Origin: Siphonodentalium dalli | Taxonomy: Eukaryota; Mollusca; Scaphopoda; Gadilida; Siphonodentaliidae | Direction of reading: 5' to 3' | Assembly (NCBI GenBank): GCA_032622095.1 | Contig: CP136061.1 | Coordinates: 94,237,345-94,301,344 of the forward strand | DNA: 64,000 nucleotides | Shown: piece after piece, positions 63,023-64,000 of the stretch | Layout of the letters: every line of letters begins with the position of its first letter | How positions within the stretch are numbered: the first letter of the stretch is position 1 | Notes under the pieces: model-generated | What the model saw: only the letters and a program-made list of their open reading frames with translations | Databases searched by the model: none | Told to the model about the DNA's origin: nothing | Made by a program: the position numbers and the translations under genes

Positions 63023-63322
63023 CTACACTAGGCGTTAACCATGCAAGTCTCACAAGGATGAATTCAAAATTAAATTTGTATTTGCCATTTTGTGGAAGCT
63101 ACATGTATTTTAAATGTGTGCGATGTTTGTCATCACAATCAAAGTGAATCACATAAAATTTCAGTCCATGTAAAATATATTCAATAGCCACAGTTCCAGC
63201 AATACCTGGACTATATGTCGCACTACCACAGTGAATGTTGTGTTTAAACATGCATCAATCTGTTAAATACTACGTCCTTGTTTCGTTGGTGATTGTTATT
63301 TTATTTTGTAAGTTTTTCTTAA
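63023..63322. other. Unremarkable single-copy sequence
   Basis: Nothing recognised: no repeat, hairpin or coding frame. Confidence 0.6.
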
Positions 63323-63326
63323 TTAA

Positions 63327-63520
63327 CGGGGACTGTACTTTAAATCCGGTCATTTATGGGACATCTCCTTTTATTCTCAACAGAATATATGCAACAAATG
63401 AATGAATTTGAGCCGATCTATGAACGATGCAAACAACATGGTAATTATAATGAAAATGAGTATAAAAGGAGATGGTCCCATGCATGTCCGGATTTAGTGT
63501 ACAGTATGGTCAGTATCCCT
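63327..63520. mobile_element. TTAA-flanked MITE, family 4 (short copy)
   Basis: It starts CGGGGACTGTACTTTAAATC and ends TTTAGTGTACAGTATGGTCAGTATCCCT, with TTAA at 63323-63326 and 63521-63524. GGGACATCTCCTTTTAT at the left pairs with ATAAAAGGAGATGGTCCC at the right. The middle matches the long family member at 60390. Its right part is repeated once by the 171-bp tandem duplication. Confidence 0.72.
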
Positions 63521-63726
63521 TTAACCAGATATATGATGGAGTTAAATTAAATGCTATATATGCAACAAATGAATGAATTTGAGCCGATCTATGAACGATG
63601 CAAACAACATGGTAATTATAATGAAAATGAGTATAAAAGGAGATGGTCCCATGCATGTCCGGATTTAGTGTACAGTATGGTCAGTATCCCTTTAACCAGA
63701 TATATGATGGAGTTAAATTAAATGCT
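63385..63726. repeat. Exact 171-bp tandem duplication
   Basis: Positions 63385-63555 are repeated, with no difference I can see, at 63556-63726. The unit holds the right two-thirds of the family-4 MITE plus ~35 bp of flank (CCAGATATATGATGGAGTTA...). The lack of differences implies a recent event or an assembly duplication. Confidence 0.92.
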
Positions 63727-64000
63727 ATTCAGTCAAGATTGTTGTTCATTTATGTGTAGGGTGTTCAGAAAATATGATCGATAAACACCTGAACTTATTA
63801 TCTGAACATTCCCTCCAAACAATGGTACATGAATCATACGCCCACTGCAAATATATTATCAAATGAAAGTGTCAATGACACTGTTGCTGAACTTGGGAGT
63901 GCTTAGTTTTATTCTGAGCATCAACAGAATGATAAGCAAGAAGGAAGTCACAAGTTTCAGCAAATGACTTGTATCACGTAGACCAAATTATATTTCGAAG
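63727..64000. other. Window end, no gene
   Basis: Around 63765-63845 the minus strand has TTTGGAGGGAATGTTCAGAT, similar to TTTGGAGGGATGTTCAGAAA in 62801-63022. Otherwise nothing was recognised. Confidence 0.4.

Overview
This window is animal (metazoan) nuclear DNA with no gene that can be supported. The signs are long gene-free stretches, CA/GT/TA microsatellites, minisatellites, many small palindromic transposon derivatives (MITEs), Helitron-type ends and a poly(A)-tailed retroposon scrap. No operons, Shine-Dalgarno sites, rRNA, tRNA or CRISPR arrays were seen. A marine invertebrate such as a mollusc would fit the density of MITE and Helitron-like repeats, but that is an inference and no species is claimed.

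Positions 1-56430 are a head-to-tail array of one roughly 7,857-bp unit: a macrosatellite with seven full-length copies plus a 1.2-kb truncated eighth. In the phase set by the window start, the copies begin at 1, 7858, 15715, 23572, 31427, 39284, 47307 and 55206. The array runs off the left edge, so its true size is unknown. Copies 1-5 are almost identical and differ by a few substitutions and a poly-T length change. Copies 6 and 7 carry shared insertions, deletions and substitutions, and sequence from about 54730 to the right junction is the most diverged.

The unit looks like a patchwork of dead transposons and satellites. In copy-1 coordinates it holds: a double-hairpin MITE with an 8-bp target duplication (185-438); a 62-bp minisatellite with an inverted repeat (590-1000); two related Helitron-like elements (1252-1970 and about 4275-5022); a 42-bp-type minisatellite that is open in several frames on both strands (3299-4031); a TTAA-flanked foldback MITE (5236-5582) and a fragment of the same family (7209-7378); a foldback element with CAAGTCGTTATAACGACTTG-type subrepeats (6193-6871); and two piggyBac-like MITEs in opposite orientation (6297-6687 and 7383-7834), each with two 69-bp hairpins.

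Positions 56431-64000 are single-copy flank, again gene-poor and dense in small foldback elements: 56493-56719, 56735-56882, 57881-58333, 58427-58647 (mariner-like, TA target), 58896-59299, 60390-61337, 61740-62219 and 63327-63520. There is also a 26-bp x 5 minisatellite, a short retroposon with a 12-bp target duplication, and an exact 171-bp tandem duplication. Three short segments near 59.6, 62.9 and 63.8 kb look related to one another on the minus strand. They may derive from a coding sequence or an old repeat, and none is a convincing gene.

The open reading frames in this window (60-179 codons) recur because the DNA recurs. They lie inside repeats and none resembles a known protein. The main interest is structural: the origin, homogenisation and possible function of a large transposon-built macrosatellite.
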